Assembly: GCA_017307165.1 (NCBI GenBank)
Contig: JAFKGK010000008.1
Coordinates: 124,001 to 188,000 of the forward strand
Origin: Candidatus Melainabacteria bacterium
GTDB taxonomy: Bacteria > Cyanobacteriota > Vampirovibrionia > Obscuribacterales > Obscuribacteraceae
Direction: 5' to 3'
Length of the DNA: 64,000 nt
The notes beneath the pieces are model-generated. The model ran no database searches, was not told the DNA's origin, and was given only the letters and a program-made list of their open reading frames with translations. Below are positions 9,224 to 17,699 of the stretch, piece after piece (the stretch's first letter is position 1; every line of letters begins with the position of its first letter). Both the position numbers and the translations under genes were made by a program.

Positions 9224-11622
9224 TGCATCAACCTGACATTGGGAGGGATTTTTTGTCCTGCCTTGCCAGTCACTGAGCCGTAAATTGCACGCGTCTTGCT
9301 TTGGGAATCACGATCCAGCACAAAGGTAATTTGCGGATTTTTTGCTGCCAGAGTGATAAAGATCCTTGGATTAGCAGAGCTAGAAGATAGCAACACATGC
9401 CTGCGACCCTTGATGCTAAATATCGCCTCGAGGGCTTTTTGATTGAGATGATAATCGTGCAACATTACCAGAGTGATCAGTGGTTGCTCGTTGACGGCCT
9501 TAAATAGCTCTGGCGTCAATCTCTCGACTTTTCCGACTATATCATCGGTTTTGTCAGAAAAGAGCTCATCGCTGGGAGTTTTGTCGTCGTCATACAACAC
9601 AAGCCATTCAGTGTAGATATAAGGCATGATCTTACGAACAAATGCAGCATCGACATTGATCCCACAGAGCTCAGTCTCTTTAGCATGCAAGCGACGCGCA
9701 GTATCGATTGCGGTTTTGAAATCTGCCGGTGCTATGGGCACAGTATCACTCGTACAGTCTCTAAATCGCAGTTTGGGTATTTGCCTGCGACTTGCCAGAG
9801 TCTTGAGAGTGCTTTTGTAGATCTCCACATTTTCGAGGCGGATCTCACCAAGATTAGGGGCCTTTGCGTCAGTCAAGGGCGCTATGAACGGGTCGGCACA
9901 TTTACCTCTACTGACCATAAAGCTCTTTAGCGAGCTCACATCGCAAGACATCAAAGAAGAAACAGCTGCATCATCTGCTTCACGAATGATTATTTGATAA
10001 AACTTACAAGCATTGATCAATCTTGCTAGAAAGTCTTTTGGAAAGACTGATGTTGCGCAATAATCAAGTATATTGGTCTCATCGTGCCGAGCAAGCACTG
10101 CGAGAATATTTTTGCAGATGGCATCAATACTGGCCTTATCGTGTGGACGCTTGAGATCGAGCGCGACGACATTTAGATCTATGTTGGAAAACCGGAGTTC
10201 TGGAAATAAGAGCGAAAGATTTTTGCTGTCGGCCAGAAACGAGGCACCAGGTCTAAAAACTGCCCAGCTGACATTTTTGGGCATTTCTTTTTTTTCCAAA
10301 AAATCTTTGAGCGGAGCATCGATTTCTCCGCTTTTTCCCTGAATATATCTGAAAACGCCATCATCACCAGTAGCTGGAAAGTTTTTTTCACTCACCACAT
10401 CTGTGATCTCGGGCACTAAAATGCCCTGATCCGGCTTGGCATTGGAATACTGTGGCTTGGCAGCCGGCTTGTAGATGAATCCTGCAAAAGTATAAGCCGT
10501 TGCCCCGAGCAGGCATATAAAGCCGCATGCAAGAATAGTCCAGCGAACAACTGGACTTAGACCGGACCAAAAACCAGCATTTTTGACGCTGGAGACCGAT
10601 TGAGAATCCCAGCCATCAGTAGTATCCAACTGCTGGTCCATACTAGCTTCGTATCCAGCCGTACGAAGCCCAGTGGAACGCACTGGCGAGAGTCCAGGGT
10701 TAGATATAGTTGTCGACTCGCGCACGACATCTTTGCCCGTCAAAATAGCTCTGACTTCTAAAAGCTCCAGGCCCAACTCACTCATAGAGCCAAACCTCTC
10801 GGCTGGATCCTTTGCCAGCATCCCCTGCAAGAGCTCATCGAGTGCCTCGATCTGGTCGTCGGACAATCGACCGGTCAGATTGTGCTCCATAGCAAAGGAC
10901 GGGATCGGATCACTCATGTGCATCTCTGCTGTCTCGGCAAAGCTGCGGCCTTGATAAGGTATGCGCCCCGTCACCAATTGATAGAAAGTAATGCCGAGGC
11001 TATAGATATCGGACTTTGGCGTGACCGCTTGACCCACAAACTGCTCTGGGCTCATGTAGAAAGGGCTACCCATTATCTGGCCCTTAGCTGTCAAAGCCTG
11101 CCTCTCGTCCTTGGCTATGCCAAAATCAAGGACTTTGACAAAATCAGGTGATTTGAAGCCCACTGGTGGCGCAACGATCATTAAATTGGCAGGTTTCATG
11201 TCACGGTGAACGATGCCTTTGTCGTGAGCGAGAGCAAGAGCAGAAGCAACTTGCACGACCACATCGATGGCCCGAATCAAAGGCATGGCGCCGTTGGTTT
11301 TGAGCAACTCGTCGAGCCCCTTGCCTTCGAGGACCTCCATGACCAGATATGGGAGGTTGCCTCCCTCCACGCCAAAATTGAAGACTTGCACGATATTGGC
11401 ATGCTGCAAGCGGGCGATCGTGCGAGCCTCGTTTTGAAAACGACTGAGCATAGTGGGATCGGAGCCGGCATCGCGCAAGATCTTTAAAGCCAGCACCTTA
11501 TCCATAGCCAGATGCCTGACGAGAAATACCGAAGCCATACCACCGGCACCTAAGGGGGCCATGATCTGGTATGCACCGTCAAAAACAGCACCAGGGATCA
11601 ATTCGAGATTGGAACGAGGCAA
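9220..11622 (-). CDS. Transmembrane Ser/Thr protein kinase with LRR-like ectodomain
   Basis: An 800-residue paralogue of the 788-residue kinase next to it; the first 290 residues align almost without gaps. Key residues are LGAGGMASVF, K47, HRDMKPAN (139-146) and DFG at 166-168, so it should be active. The membrane span is near 365-390 (CGFICLLGATAYTFAGF). The outer domain again has short leucine-containing strands but is clearly more diverged from its neighbour than the kinase part, as expected if each senses something different. The start is a TTG at 11622: no ATG occurs before residue 21, and the N-terminal ELIPGAVFDGAYQIM matches ELVPGAIFDGAYQIM of the paralogue. It heads the operon with two downstream overlapping genes. 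Confidence 0.92.
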   Translation of the reverse strand: MPRSNLELIPGAVFDGAYQIMAPLGAGGMASVFLVRHLAMDKVLALKILRDAGSDPTMLSRFQNEARTIARLQHANIVQVFNFGVEGGNLPYLVMEVLEGKGLDELLKTNGAMPLIRAIDVVVQVASALALAHDKGIVHRDMKPANLMIVAPPVGFKSPDFVKVLDFGIAKDERQALTAKGQIMGSPFYMSPEQFVGQAVTPKSDIYSLGITFYQLVTGRIPYQGRSFAETAEMHMSDPIPSFAMEHNLTGRLSDDQIEALDELLQGMLAKDPAERFGSMSELGLELLEVRAILTGKDVVRESTTISNPGLSPVRSTGLRTAGYEASMDQQLDTTDGWDSQSVSSVKNAGFWSGLSPVVRWTILACGFICLLGATAYTFAGFIYKPAAKPQYSNAKPDQGILVPEITDVVSEKNFPATGDDGVFRYIQGKSGEIDAPLKDFLEKKEMPKNVSWAVFRPGASFLADSKNLSLLFPELRFSNIDLNVVALDLKRPHDKASIDAICKNILAVLARHDETNILDYCATSVFPKDFLARLINACKFYQIIIREADDAAVSSLMSCDVSSLKSFMVSRGKCADPFIAPLTDAKAPNLGEIRLENVEIYKSTLKTLASRRQIPKLRFRDCTSDTVPIAPADFKTAIDTARRLHAKETELCGINVDAAFVRKIMPYIYTEWLVLYDDDKTPSDELFSDKTDDIVGKVERLTPELFKAVNEQPLITLVMLHDYHLNQKALEAIFSIKGRRHVLLSSSSANPRIFITLAAKNPQITFVLDRDSQSKTRAIYGSVTGKAGQKIPPNVRLMQ

Positions 11623-11701
11623 TTGAGAAATGACCTGATCGGATGATTAATAGGACACCGGGTCGCACTACAAATAAATACCACGTTTTCCCGCCCCTCA
11701 A

Positions 11702-13009
11702 TTAGGTCTCGATGGCAGGTTGATATTCATCCTCATTGAGTCCAAAGGTCCAGGCGACAGCCTGACGAGCTCTCACCATTTGCGGTGGCACTCGTAAAAA
11801 GTATTCTTTGATGCTCCCGTCCGGTTCAGGAGTGCTGTTTTTAACCCGCACCACGATGATAGGCTCTTCACTCGGGAGATTCATCCGATATAAGATGCCA
11901 CACTCATCCTGCTGGATCTTGATGACATTGCCTTCGCGTAGATAGTTTTCGAGGCCAAAACGCTCGATAAGGACCCGCCGGACCTCTGCGTTTGGCTCGT
12001 TCTCGATCAAGTCAAAGGTGAGCGGTTCGGGCAAGAGCACCACATATGGGGGCACAAGCACGCCATGCCAGGCAAATACTCCCCAACCATCGTTGTAGCT
12101 CATAGCCATGGCGTCTTCGCAATGTAGGCGAAAACGATTGTCGCGCTGTAGACTGCTCGGTCGCTCGGTCATTATGCAGACATGCTCGTACGGCCACCAC
12201 CATCCTGCATTGAGCGCCATATCGCGAAAGCCATCAAGAGCACGAGTCCCAGGGAGGCCCAATTTGGCCAGGTAGTCATAATAAGAGATCCAGCCGGCAT
12301 CATGGGATCCAAGACCACAATCCCATCTTTGTTGGCCGGCTAAAATCCCGGCCATCACTGGCACTTGCTGACGCATCGGCTCGGACACAAAACTAAAAAC
12401 CTGTTGGTGCACAGGCTGCACGAGCTCGTGATAGATTTCATCCGCGACCTCTGCACTGACGCGAGCTTCGAGAGCGTGTTTGACAGCGCCTTCGCAGCTT
12501 TCTCGAATGTGCTTGTAGACAGATGCACCAGTCAAAGTACGCAAATATCGCCAGATATAGATACCGAGGTTTTCGGCAAATAGTTCGCGAACTTGCTTTT
12601 CGATCAGATGGCCATGTTTGTCCATGATCTTTTGATCGGCTTCCTGGCGGAGCAATTTGCGGGTGGTTGCCCACTGCGCCTCGCCCAACATTTTTTCGAT
12701 GGGTTTGAGGGTTTGCTTCCAGACATCATCCCAAACGGTCACTTGAGCAGTATTGAGTTGCCAGGGCCAATCGATGTCTGAAGCTAGTAGCTTGACGCAT
12801 GTATTGCCGGCCCACGGAGACTTGAGCCAGATAAAAAGCTTTGGAGCCTCAAGTCCAGCAGCCACGTATGCTTGCTTGACTGCAGCCTCCGCTCGAACAC
12901 GGTCAGTAGGAGCGGTAGACAAACCGGCCTGCCGCCAATAATCGCGCGTCTGCCTCAAAAGCCTTCGGTCTGATGCGGTTAATTTGTCGACTCGATCAGT
13001 CGATGACAT
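11702..13009 (-). CDS. DUF6745-like protein
   Basis: About 435 residues, soluble, no membrane segment. I recognise the DUF6745 pattern: the N-terminal GLSTAPTDRVRAEAAVKQAY then WLKSPWAG, and the C-terminal block with NAGWWWPYEHVCIMTERP, RLHCEDAMAMSYNDGWG and VFAWHGVLVPP. Members are common in cyanobacteria and actinobacteria, often many per genome, and have no known biochemical function. It overlaps the upstream 116-residue gene by 14 bases. That small protein is a usual neighbour of this family, so the two probably work together. An ATG 24 bases further upstream (13033) is also open; the start at 13009 follows CCAGGG, so the first eight residues are uncertain. Confidence 0.8.
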   Translation of the reverse strand: MSSTDRVDKLTASDRRLLRQTRDYWRQAGLSTAPTDRVRAEAAVKQAYVAAGLEAPKLFIWLKSPWAGNTCVKLLASDIDWPWQLNTAQVTVWDDVWKQTLKPIEKMLGEAQWATTRKLLRQEADQKIMDKHGHLIEKQVRELFAENLGIYIWRYLRTLTGASVYKHIRESCEGAVKHALEARVSAEVADEIYHELVQPVHQQVFSFVSEPMRQQVPVMAGILAGQQRWDCGLGSHDAGWISYYDYLAKLGLPGTRALDGFRDMALNAGWWWPYEHVCIMTERPSSLQRDNRFRLHCEDAMAMSYNDGWGVFAWHGVLVPPYVVLLPEPLTFDLIENEPNAEVRRVLIERFGLENYLREGNVIKIQQDECGILYRMNLPSEEPIIVVRVKNSTPEPDGSIKEYFLRVPPQMVRARQAVAWTFGLNEDEYQPAIET

Positions 13010-13346
13010 CCCTGGGCGGTGCCTCCGGCACATACTCTCTTTGTTGGATCACTCGATAGTAACCAGCGGGTAGCTCGATGTGAGCGTGTTCTTCGTGGCG
13101 CAATATTGCACCAGGCTGCACCTCGATATAGCGCAGACCCTTGTGAGTGTACATCCTGGCGTACTCAGTAGGAATAGCATGGCAATGGCCTGTCACCTCG
13201 CCAGCCTGGAGAATGACACGCTCCTCGCACTCCATCTCATTGGCCCCCTCAGGCAGACGCTCGATCTTGACCACGAGCACATCACCTTGACGGTAGGAAA
13301 TGGTCTTTGGCAGCACTTTGCTTGCCTGTCTGGCTTTTAAAAGCAT
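12996..13346 (-). CDS. Small conserved partner of DUF6745 proteins
   Basis: A 116-residue soluble beta-rich protein with the conserved pattern SYRQGDVLVVKIERLPEG, then GEVTGHCHAIP, RYIEVQPGA, HEEHAHIELPAGYYRV and QREYVPEAP. The many histidines (GHCHA, HEEHAHI) suggest possible metal binding, but this is inference. To my knowledge the family is uncharacterised and repeatedly occurs directly upstream of DUF6745 genes, as here, where the two overlap by 14 bases. A promoter can be read ahead of it on the minus strand: TTGTTA, a 17-base spacer and TGTATC, near 13371-13399. Its upstream side is a long non-coding repeat tract. Confidence 0.8.
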   Translation of the reverse strand: MLLKARQASKVLPKTISYRQGDVLVVKIERLPEGANEMECEERVILQAGEVTGHCHAIPTEYARMYTHKGLRYIEVQPGAILRHEEHAHIELPAGYYRVIQQREYVPEAPPRDVID

Positions 13347-13424
13347 GACGGATACCCCGGATAGTCAATGATACAGTGCCCAGTTTTGACTATAACAAAA
13401 CGGAGGGGCTGTTTAGCTTAGATC

Positions 13425-13491
13425 GGATATTTAAGTGGTCGGGACGGCTAATCTAGTAAGTTTGGATATTTAAATGGTCGGGACGGCTAAT
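13425..13491. repeat. Two direct copies of a 28-bp repeat, 39 bp apart
   Basis: The sequence beginning GGATATTTAAGTGGTCGGGA at 13425-13452 recurs at 13464-13491 with one change (G to A), giving 27 of 28 matches. The start-to-start distance is 39 bases, the same period as the tandem repeat further downstream at 13566. The second copy runs directly into the left arm of the long hairpin at 13480. No gene overlaps it. Confidence 0.9.
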
Positions 13492-13544
13492 TAGTGAGCC
13501 ACCCCGGTGCTTACGCAAAGGGTGGCTCACTAATTAGCCGCCCC
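13480..13544. repeat. Long REP-like hairpin, 25-bp arms
   Basis: Left arm 13480-13504 and right arm 13520-13544 are complementary over 25 bases with a single A-C mismatch, around a 15-base loop. The core of the arm reads CGGCTAATTAGTGAGCCACC. There is no T-run after it, so it is not a typical intrinsic terminator. Its position between divergent genes and the nearby direct repeats make a REP/BIME-type or small palindromic mobile element the best guess; a regulator-binding palindrome is possible. Confidence 0.9.
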
Positions 13545-13565
13545 TCCAGAAAAATACTCAAGCGC

Positions 13566-13682
13566 ACTGTATCGACCCACCTCTCAAAAAATAAATCTCA
13601 GAGCACCGTCTAGACCCACCTCTCAAAAAATAAATCTCAGAGCACTGTATCGACCCACCTCTCAAATAATCTATTCGCAAAG
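13566..13682. repeat. Tandem 39-bp repeat, about three copies
   Basis: Units start at 13566, 13605 and 13644. The unit opens ACTGTATCGACCCACCTCTC and ends AAATCTCAGAGC; the second copy has ACCGTCTAGACCC instead of ACTGTATCGACCC and the third degenerates after CTCTCAAAT. Copies abut without spacers, so this is a minisatellite-like array, not CRISPR. It carries no reading frame. It lies in the non-coding tract of 13347-13818 upstream of the pseudokinase gene. Confidence 0.9.
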
Positions 13683-13818
13683 CAACCCACCCCCATTTTT
13701 ACAGCCCCACCCTTTTTTTGATTTTGATTGCAGATAAAATCATCCTTTGTGGCAAGAGATATGTAGGCGACAAGGTATCCCTAAGACACCCCGTACAGCA
13801 GCGTTAGAAAGGCCCTTG

Positions 13819-14742
13819 ATGCCCCGAGAGCGATTAACACCTGGCACCGTGATTGGCGGTGATTATCAAGTCGTCGAGGTGATCGACGAAGACGGGGTAT
13901 CACGCACCTATCAGGCAATACATCGCACCCAACCAAAACACTACAAAATCAAAGTGCTTTTTGCAGACATATGCTCCCACAATCGCTGGTTGCGCTTTCA
14001 AAATGAAGCGCGCAGCATAGTCAAACTCGAGCATCCGGCCATCGTAAAACTAGTGAGTTTTGGCATTTACGAGCACAAACTGCCCTATGTCGTCATGGAT
14101 TACTATGAAGGCACCACCCTTTCAAGCAAACTTGAGCGCGATGGGCACTTAACTGTCGAAGACGCCATCGACGCTGTCATGCAAGCCGGCCAAGCCCTGG
14201 CTTTTGCTCATGAACACGCCAGCATGGCCCATCGCGACATCAAGCCCGCCAAAATGATCTGGAGCAACCAAAAGAGCTGGCTGGGTGACCGGTTTAGCAT
14301 CAAAATGACTGATTTTGGTCTATGCCAATTGTTTGGCAACACCGATCACGAAGCTATCGAAATGCACGCAGAAATACTCGGCAGCGTAAACTATATGAGC
14401 CCCGAGCAGTTACTGGGCGACCCTGTAAACGAGAAGACAGACATTTACTCACTTGGCTGTACTTTTTATGAATTGCTTTGCGGGCACAAGGCCTTTGCTG
14501 GCGATGGCGTAGTCGCCACGGCCCAAGCACATCTGGACGATAATCGACGACCTCTGCACGCTGAGGAGCTGACGTTCGCTATGGAGCGCGAGGGCCACGA
14601 ACGCGAGTTTTTGAAAAAAAGTCTCGAAGTCCTCATCGCTTCGATGACTTCTTATTTTTCAAAAAACCGTCCAGACTCGATGGCTGCAATCTGCAAAGCA
14701 ATCAGGACGCTACAAAAAAAGCATATTCATGCGCGTCGCTAA
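13819..14742 (+). CDS. Probable Ser/Thr pseudokinase (PknB family)
   Basis: About 307 residues, a kinase domain only, no membrane span. The fold is clear: ATP-site lysine K45, FQNEARSIVKLEHPAIVKL, HRDIKPAKM (138-146), TDFGL (164-168), YMSPEQLLG and TDIYSLGCTFYELL. Two key features are broken. The glycine loop, GEGGMATVY in the paralogues, is DEDGVSRTY (23-31). The catalytic-loop asparagine that binds the metal is lysine (K145, codon AAA at 14251). The aspartates of HRD and DFG remain, so residual ATP binding cannot be excluded. The start at 13819 is used because residues from there align with paralogue N-termini; an upstream ATG at 13747 would add 24 unlike residues. It overlaps the DoxX-like gene by 14 bases. 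A scaffold or regulator role for the active kinases is inference. Confidence 0.85.
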   Translation: MPRERLTPGTVIGGDYQVVEVIDEDGVSRTYQAIHRTQPKHYKIKVLFADICSHNRWLRFQNEARSIVKLEHPAIVKLVSFGIYEHKLPYVVMDYYEGTTLSSKLERDGHLTVEDAIDAVMQAGQALAFAHEHASMAHRDIKPAKMIWSNQKSWLGDRFSIKMTDFGLCQLFGNTDHEAIEMHAEILGSVNYMSPEQLLGDPVNEKTDIYSLGCTFYELLCGHKAFAGDGVVATAQAHLDDNRRPLHAEELTFAMEREGHEREFLKKSLEVLIASMTSYFSKNRPDSMAAICKAIRTLQKKHIHARR

Positions 14743-15118
14743 ACTCTCCCGCATAGATTTTTTGCGTTTGGGATTGAGTACATTTTTTTGCTTTGCAGGG
14801 GTAATGCACTTTTTGCATCCCGCTCCATTTGTGCGTGCCGTCCCGGACTGTCTTCCCAACGCCCTAATGCTGGTCTATGTCAGCGGTTTTTTTGAAATTG
14901 CAGGCGGCCTGGGCATAGTCATAAAAAAATTGCGCAAGACAGCCGCTTGGGGCCTGATCGCGCTTCTTGCCGCGGTCTTTCCCGCCAACATACACATGGC
15001 TCTACATTCCGATCTCTTTCCTGAGTTTCCTCCCACCATTTTTTGGCTCAGACTGCCTTTGCAATTTCTCTTTATTTACTGGGTCTATTACGCAGCGATT
15101 TACAAAAGCTCGCGCTAG
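14729..15118 (+). CDS. DoxX-like small membrane protein
   Basis: A 129-residue protein with four predicted membrane helices. The first helix has GLSTFFCFAGVMHFLHP and the second GFFEIAGGLGIVI, followed by ANIHMALHSDLFP; the FxxAGxxHF and FEIxGGLGL pattern is typical of the DoxX/DoxD-like family of small quinone- or redox-associated membrane proteins. Substrate and partner are not known for this branch. It starts 14 bases inside the end of the pseudokinase gene, so the pair is co-transcribed. A short hairpin (TCTC-TTT-GAGA) followed by a run of T lies about 90 bases after the stop, at 15209-15228, and may end the transcript. Confidence 0.82.
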   Translation: MRVAKLSRIDFLRLGLSTFFCFAGVMHFLHPAPFVRAVPDCLPNALMLVYVSGFFEIAGGLGIVIKKLRKTAAWGLIALLAAVFPANIHMALHSDLFPEFPPTIFWLRLPLQFLFIYWVYYAAIYKSSR

Positions 15119-15369
15119 CTCTCGAGTCACGATTAGTTAAATCTCGCCTGCAACCTTGATTTGGAGTGTGAGATTTTGCGAGGGTTGAGGCCTATCTGCT
15201 TTTTCTCTTTGAGAGATTTTTTTAGCCCAAACGCCAACAAATGACTGCTCTTGGCCTCATTGCGTTGACTCTTTGTCAAACGTAGGAAGCCGAACTCAAT
15301 TTGGGCTTTTAAAAATCAAAATCGAGAAGCGCAGGTGGTTTCAACACGAGCAAAAGGACTTGCTACGCA

Positions 15370-15897
15370 ATGAATACCGCAATCCTCATGGCCGTCATCG
15401 GCTTCGTCTTTGCCATCACCCTCGTGATCACTTTCAAGGGCAAGATCGGCGCGTTTCTGGCGGCATCCATCTTTGGCCCGCTGGTCGGCTTTGTCATCGG
15501 CATGGTCATCGCACTCGCCATCGGCAGCATCATGCTCCCCACCAAGACCGTCGTCTACGGCCCCGGCACCCTCGTCGCCATGCGCAGCAGCGATGGCTTT
15601 TCGGGCACTTTCATCTGGGGCTCCGGATCGATCGGCAGCAGTTCGACTTACAACTTTATGCAGCGCATGGACGACGGCAGCCTCAAGCCCGGCTTTATCT
15701 ACGTGGACGAAACGGTTCGCGTGATCGAAGACCCCGAGCTCAAGGACGTCGGCTACTGGCGCACCACGATGACCGAAGCCGACCGCTCCTCGCCCTGGTC
15801 AGCCTGGTCGCTCGGCCAAAACTCGATGAGCAAGGTCGTCCGCCAGGAGTTTCGCGTGCCCAAGGGCACAGTGGTCCAGGAGTTCAAGATCAAATAA
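15370..15897 (+). CDS. Small membrane protein with periplasmic domain, unknown
   Basis: A 175-residue protein not recognised as a named family. Two hydrophobic helices open it (3-21 and 26-53, LVGFVIGMVIALAIGSIML), separated by a short charged turn with FKGKIGAF. A 120-residue soluble domain follows, with strand-rich sequence and a C-terminus ending RVPKGTVVQEFKIK. Third codon positions are unusually rich in C and G compared with neighbours (Ile almost always ATC, Leu CTC), which suggests high expression or a different history. It is a single-gene unit: a 250-bp gap precedes it and a strong intrinsic terminator follows ten bases after the stop. Confidence 0.78.
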   Translation: MNTAILMAVIGFVFAITLVITFKGKIGAFLAASIFGPLVGFVIGMVIALAIGSIMLPTKTVVYGPGTLVAMRSSDGFSGTFIWGSGSIGSSSTYNFMQRMDDGSLKPGFIYVDETVRVIEDPELKDVGYWRTTMTEADRSSPWSAWSLGQNSMSKVVRQEFRVPKGTVVQEFKIK

Positions 15898-15909
15898 GCG
15901 TCGCATTCT

Positions 15910-15950
15910 CGGGGGTCAGGCATTGTTTGCCTGGCCCTCGGGCCTTTTTT
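15910..15950 (+). terminator. Intrinsic terminator
   Basis: A 13-bp stem (15910-15922 with 15928-15940, two G-T wobbles) closes a five-base loop and is followed by GGCCTTTTTT. It sits just after the stop at 15897 and should end that transcript. Confidence 0.9.
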
Positions 15951-16034
15951 AATTCTCAATACTACTAGTGCATACAGTATTACCTTTGTGATTTTACGAG
16001 GTATAGATGTTGAAATAAAGATCCAGGAAAAATC

Positions 16035-17162
16035 ATGCACTTCAAACGCCACACAATCACCTTCGCCGTTTCCACAATACTTTTTTGCAGCATCCCGCTC
16101 CCGAGCAACGCTGCCAACTCAGTCGCCACAAGTGATGCCGAAACAATCGCCGCCGCACGGGCTCTGGCAGATAACCAAAAGTTTGACGAGTCGATGATAC
16201 TGACTAAAGGGCTCGCCGAAAAAGGCTTTGCTCCTGCGCAAAATCTCATGGGCGACCTTGTTAAAGTCGGCGGTGACTCTCCTGGAGCAGTCGACTGGTA
16301 CAAAAAAGCGGCGGAGCAAGGAGACGCAAGAGCCCAAAACAACCTCGGCCGATGCTATGCTACGGGCGATGGAGTGACCGCAGACGACAAGATCGCCGTC
16401 CAATGGCTGACAAAGGCCGCAGAGCAAGGACACGCCAAAGGCATGAACAATCTTGCGGTCATGTATTCGCAAGGGCGCGGAGTCCTACGCGATCAGACCA
16501 TCGCCCAAATGTGGCGGTTAAAAGCAGCCGAAGCTGGCGATCCCGCGGCTCAACACAATGTGGCTTATTTTTGCATCCTGGACAATAAAGACTATCCACA
16601 AGCCCTCAAATGGTGGCGCAGGGCAGCAGAGCAAAACTTTGCCAATGCCGAATACGGGATCGCCGAAGCCTACATCAACGGTTTCGGCGTAGAAAAAGAC
16701 GCCGCAGAAGCTGACAAATGGTACAGACGCGCAGCGCTACACGGGATGATGCCAGCGGTATTGCGGATCATGTCACTAAAACCAACTCCAGACCAGATTG
16801 CGCATGGCTTGCTCTTTATCGAGAAAGACAGGACCATGGTGCTCGAGTTTGACTGCAAAGACGGCAAACTGCTCAATCCGCGCGCGACCGAGGTTACTCT
16901 CGCACCCGGCCAACAACCGCCGTCCAAGCCAGACACAGTGACTTTGCAGATGATCGTCGAACCCGACACGAAAGAAACTTTTTTGCATGTCCACAATAAC
17001 TGCAGCCTGCCTATCGACTACGACTGCATGGAAAGAAAAGAATTCCTTGGTTACGAACCCACAAGCGTGTTGACAGTGAGTCCCCAGGCCTTTGTGATCG
17101 AACACTGGCCACGCGAGATAGAACAATTGATGCTCAAGGACTTTCGCGTGGCTACCAAATGA
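16035..17162 (+). CDS. Secreted Sel1-repeat (TPR-like) protein
   Basis: A 375-residue exported protein. Residues 1-30 form a signal peptide (hydrophobic STILFCSIPLPSNAANS, with likely cleavage after SNA). From about 60 to 245 there are five Sel1-like repeats of 36 residues with the signature AxxWYxKAAEQGxAxAQNNLG, GDGVTADDKIAVQWLTKAAE and YSQGRGVLRDQ. Such repeats form alpha-solenoids that bind other proteins, often in envelope signalling. The last 120 residues are a different, beta-rich domain of unknown type. AGGA lies six bases before the ATG. It stands alone, converging on the DUF2200 gene with a four-base gap. Confidence 0.9.
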   Translation: MHFKRHTITFAVSTILFCSIPLPSNAANSVATSDAETIAAARALADNQKFDESMILTKGLAEKGFAPAQNLMGDLVKVGGDSPGAVDWYKKAAEQGDARAQNNLGRCYATGDGVTADDKIAVQWLTKAAEQGHAKGMNNLAVMYSQGRGVLRDQTIAQMWRLKAAEAGDPAAQHNVAYFCILDNKDYPQALKWWRRAAEQNFANAEYGIAEAYINGFGVEKDAAEADKWYRRAALHGMMPAVLRIMSLKPTPDQIAHGLLFIEKDRTMVLEFDCKDGKLLNPRATEVTLAPGQQPPSKPDTVTLQMIVEPDTKETFLHVHNNCSLPIDYDCMERKEFLGYEPTSVLTVSPQAFVIEHWPREIEQLMLKDFRVATK

Positions 17163-17166
17163 GCCT

Positions 17167-17520
17167 TTAGGCTCTCTTTAGGATCTTATCCATAGCCTTG
17201 CCTTTCGCCAGCTCATCGATCAACTTGTCCAGATAGCGGATTTCTCTCATTAGAGGCTCTGATACCTCCTCGATACGCACACCGCATATGGTGCCTTTGA
17301 TCTGAGAACGAAGCGGATTTAGGGCAGGAGCCTCAGCAAAGAAGGTCTCAATATCAACGGCTGCGCTCAGTTGACTCTCTAATGCATCTTGGTCATAGCC
17401 TGTCAGCCAGCATATGATCTCGTCTACCTCTGCCTGAGTCCTGCCCTTTTTCGCGGCTTTGGCGACATAGGCCGGATAAACTTTGGCAAAACTCATCGCA
17501 TAGATTTTGTGGCCTGTCAT
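17167..17520 (-). CDS. DUF2200 family protein
   Basis: About 117 residues, cytoplasmic. The sequence follows the DUF2200 pattern closely: [64 protein letters not shown] and [18 protein letters not shown]. The family is widespread in bacteria and has no assigned function; some members sit near YdhG/DUF1801-like proteins. The start at 17520 is set by the family N-terminus (MTxHKIYxMSF); the open frame extends 54 codons further but that part is unlike the family. No clear Shine-Dalgarno precedes it. Confidence 0.87.
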   Translation of the reverse strand: MTGHKIYAMSFAKVYPAYVAKAAKKGRTQAEVDEIICWLTGYDQDALESQLSAAVDIETFFAEAPALNPLRSQIKGTICGVRIEEVSEPLMREIRYLDKLIDELAKGKAMDKILKRA

Positions 17521-17699
17521 CGATCGCATCTCATTGCTAGACCGGATTATTGTCCTATATTTCTTAGAGTCAGACCCGATCGGTTTGAAAACGCCGCGCC
17601 TTACATCATATAGTAAGTATAATGAGTAAAAAAAGCAGCGCCCCACTCTTAGATCCCTACAGATCCAAAAGCAGGGCGCCACACACGACAGCTATCCAG

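Noticed and set aside
13566..13682. 39-bp repeats considered as CRISPR
   Set aside because: Units abut directly without unique spacers, only three copies, no cas genes.
15203..15228. Weak hairpin TCTC-TTT-GAGA with T-run as a strong terminator
   Set aside because: Only four pairs in the stem; mentioned in the DoxX entry but not listed as a feature.
15273..15968. 231-codon frame with His/Arg-rich product
   Set aside because: Overlaps the 175-aa membrane protein in another frame; composition is that of a frame shadow of GC-rich codons.
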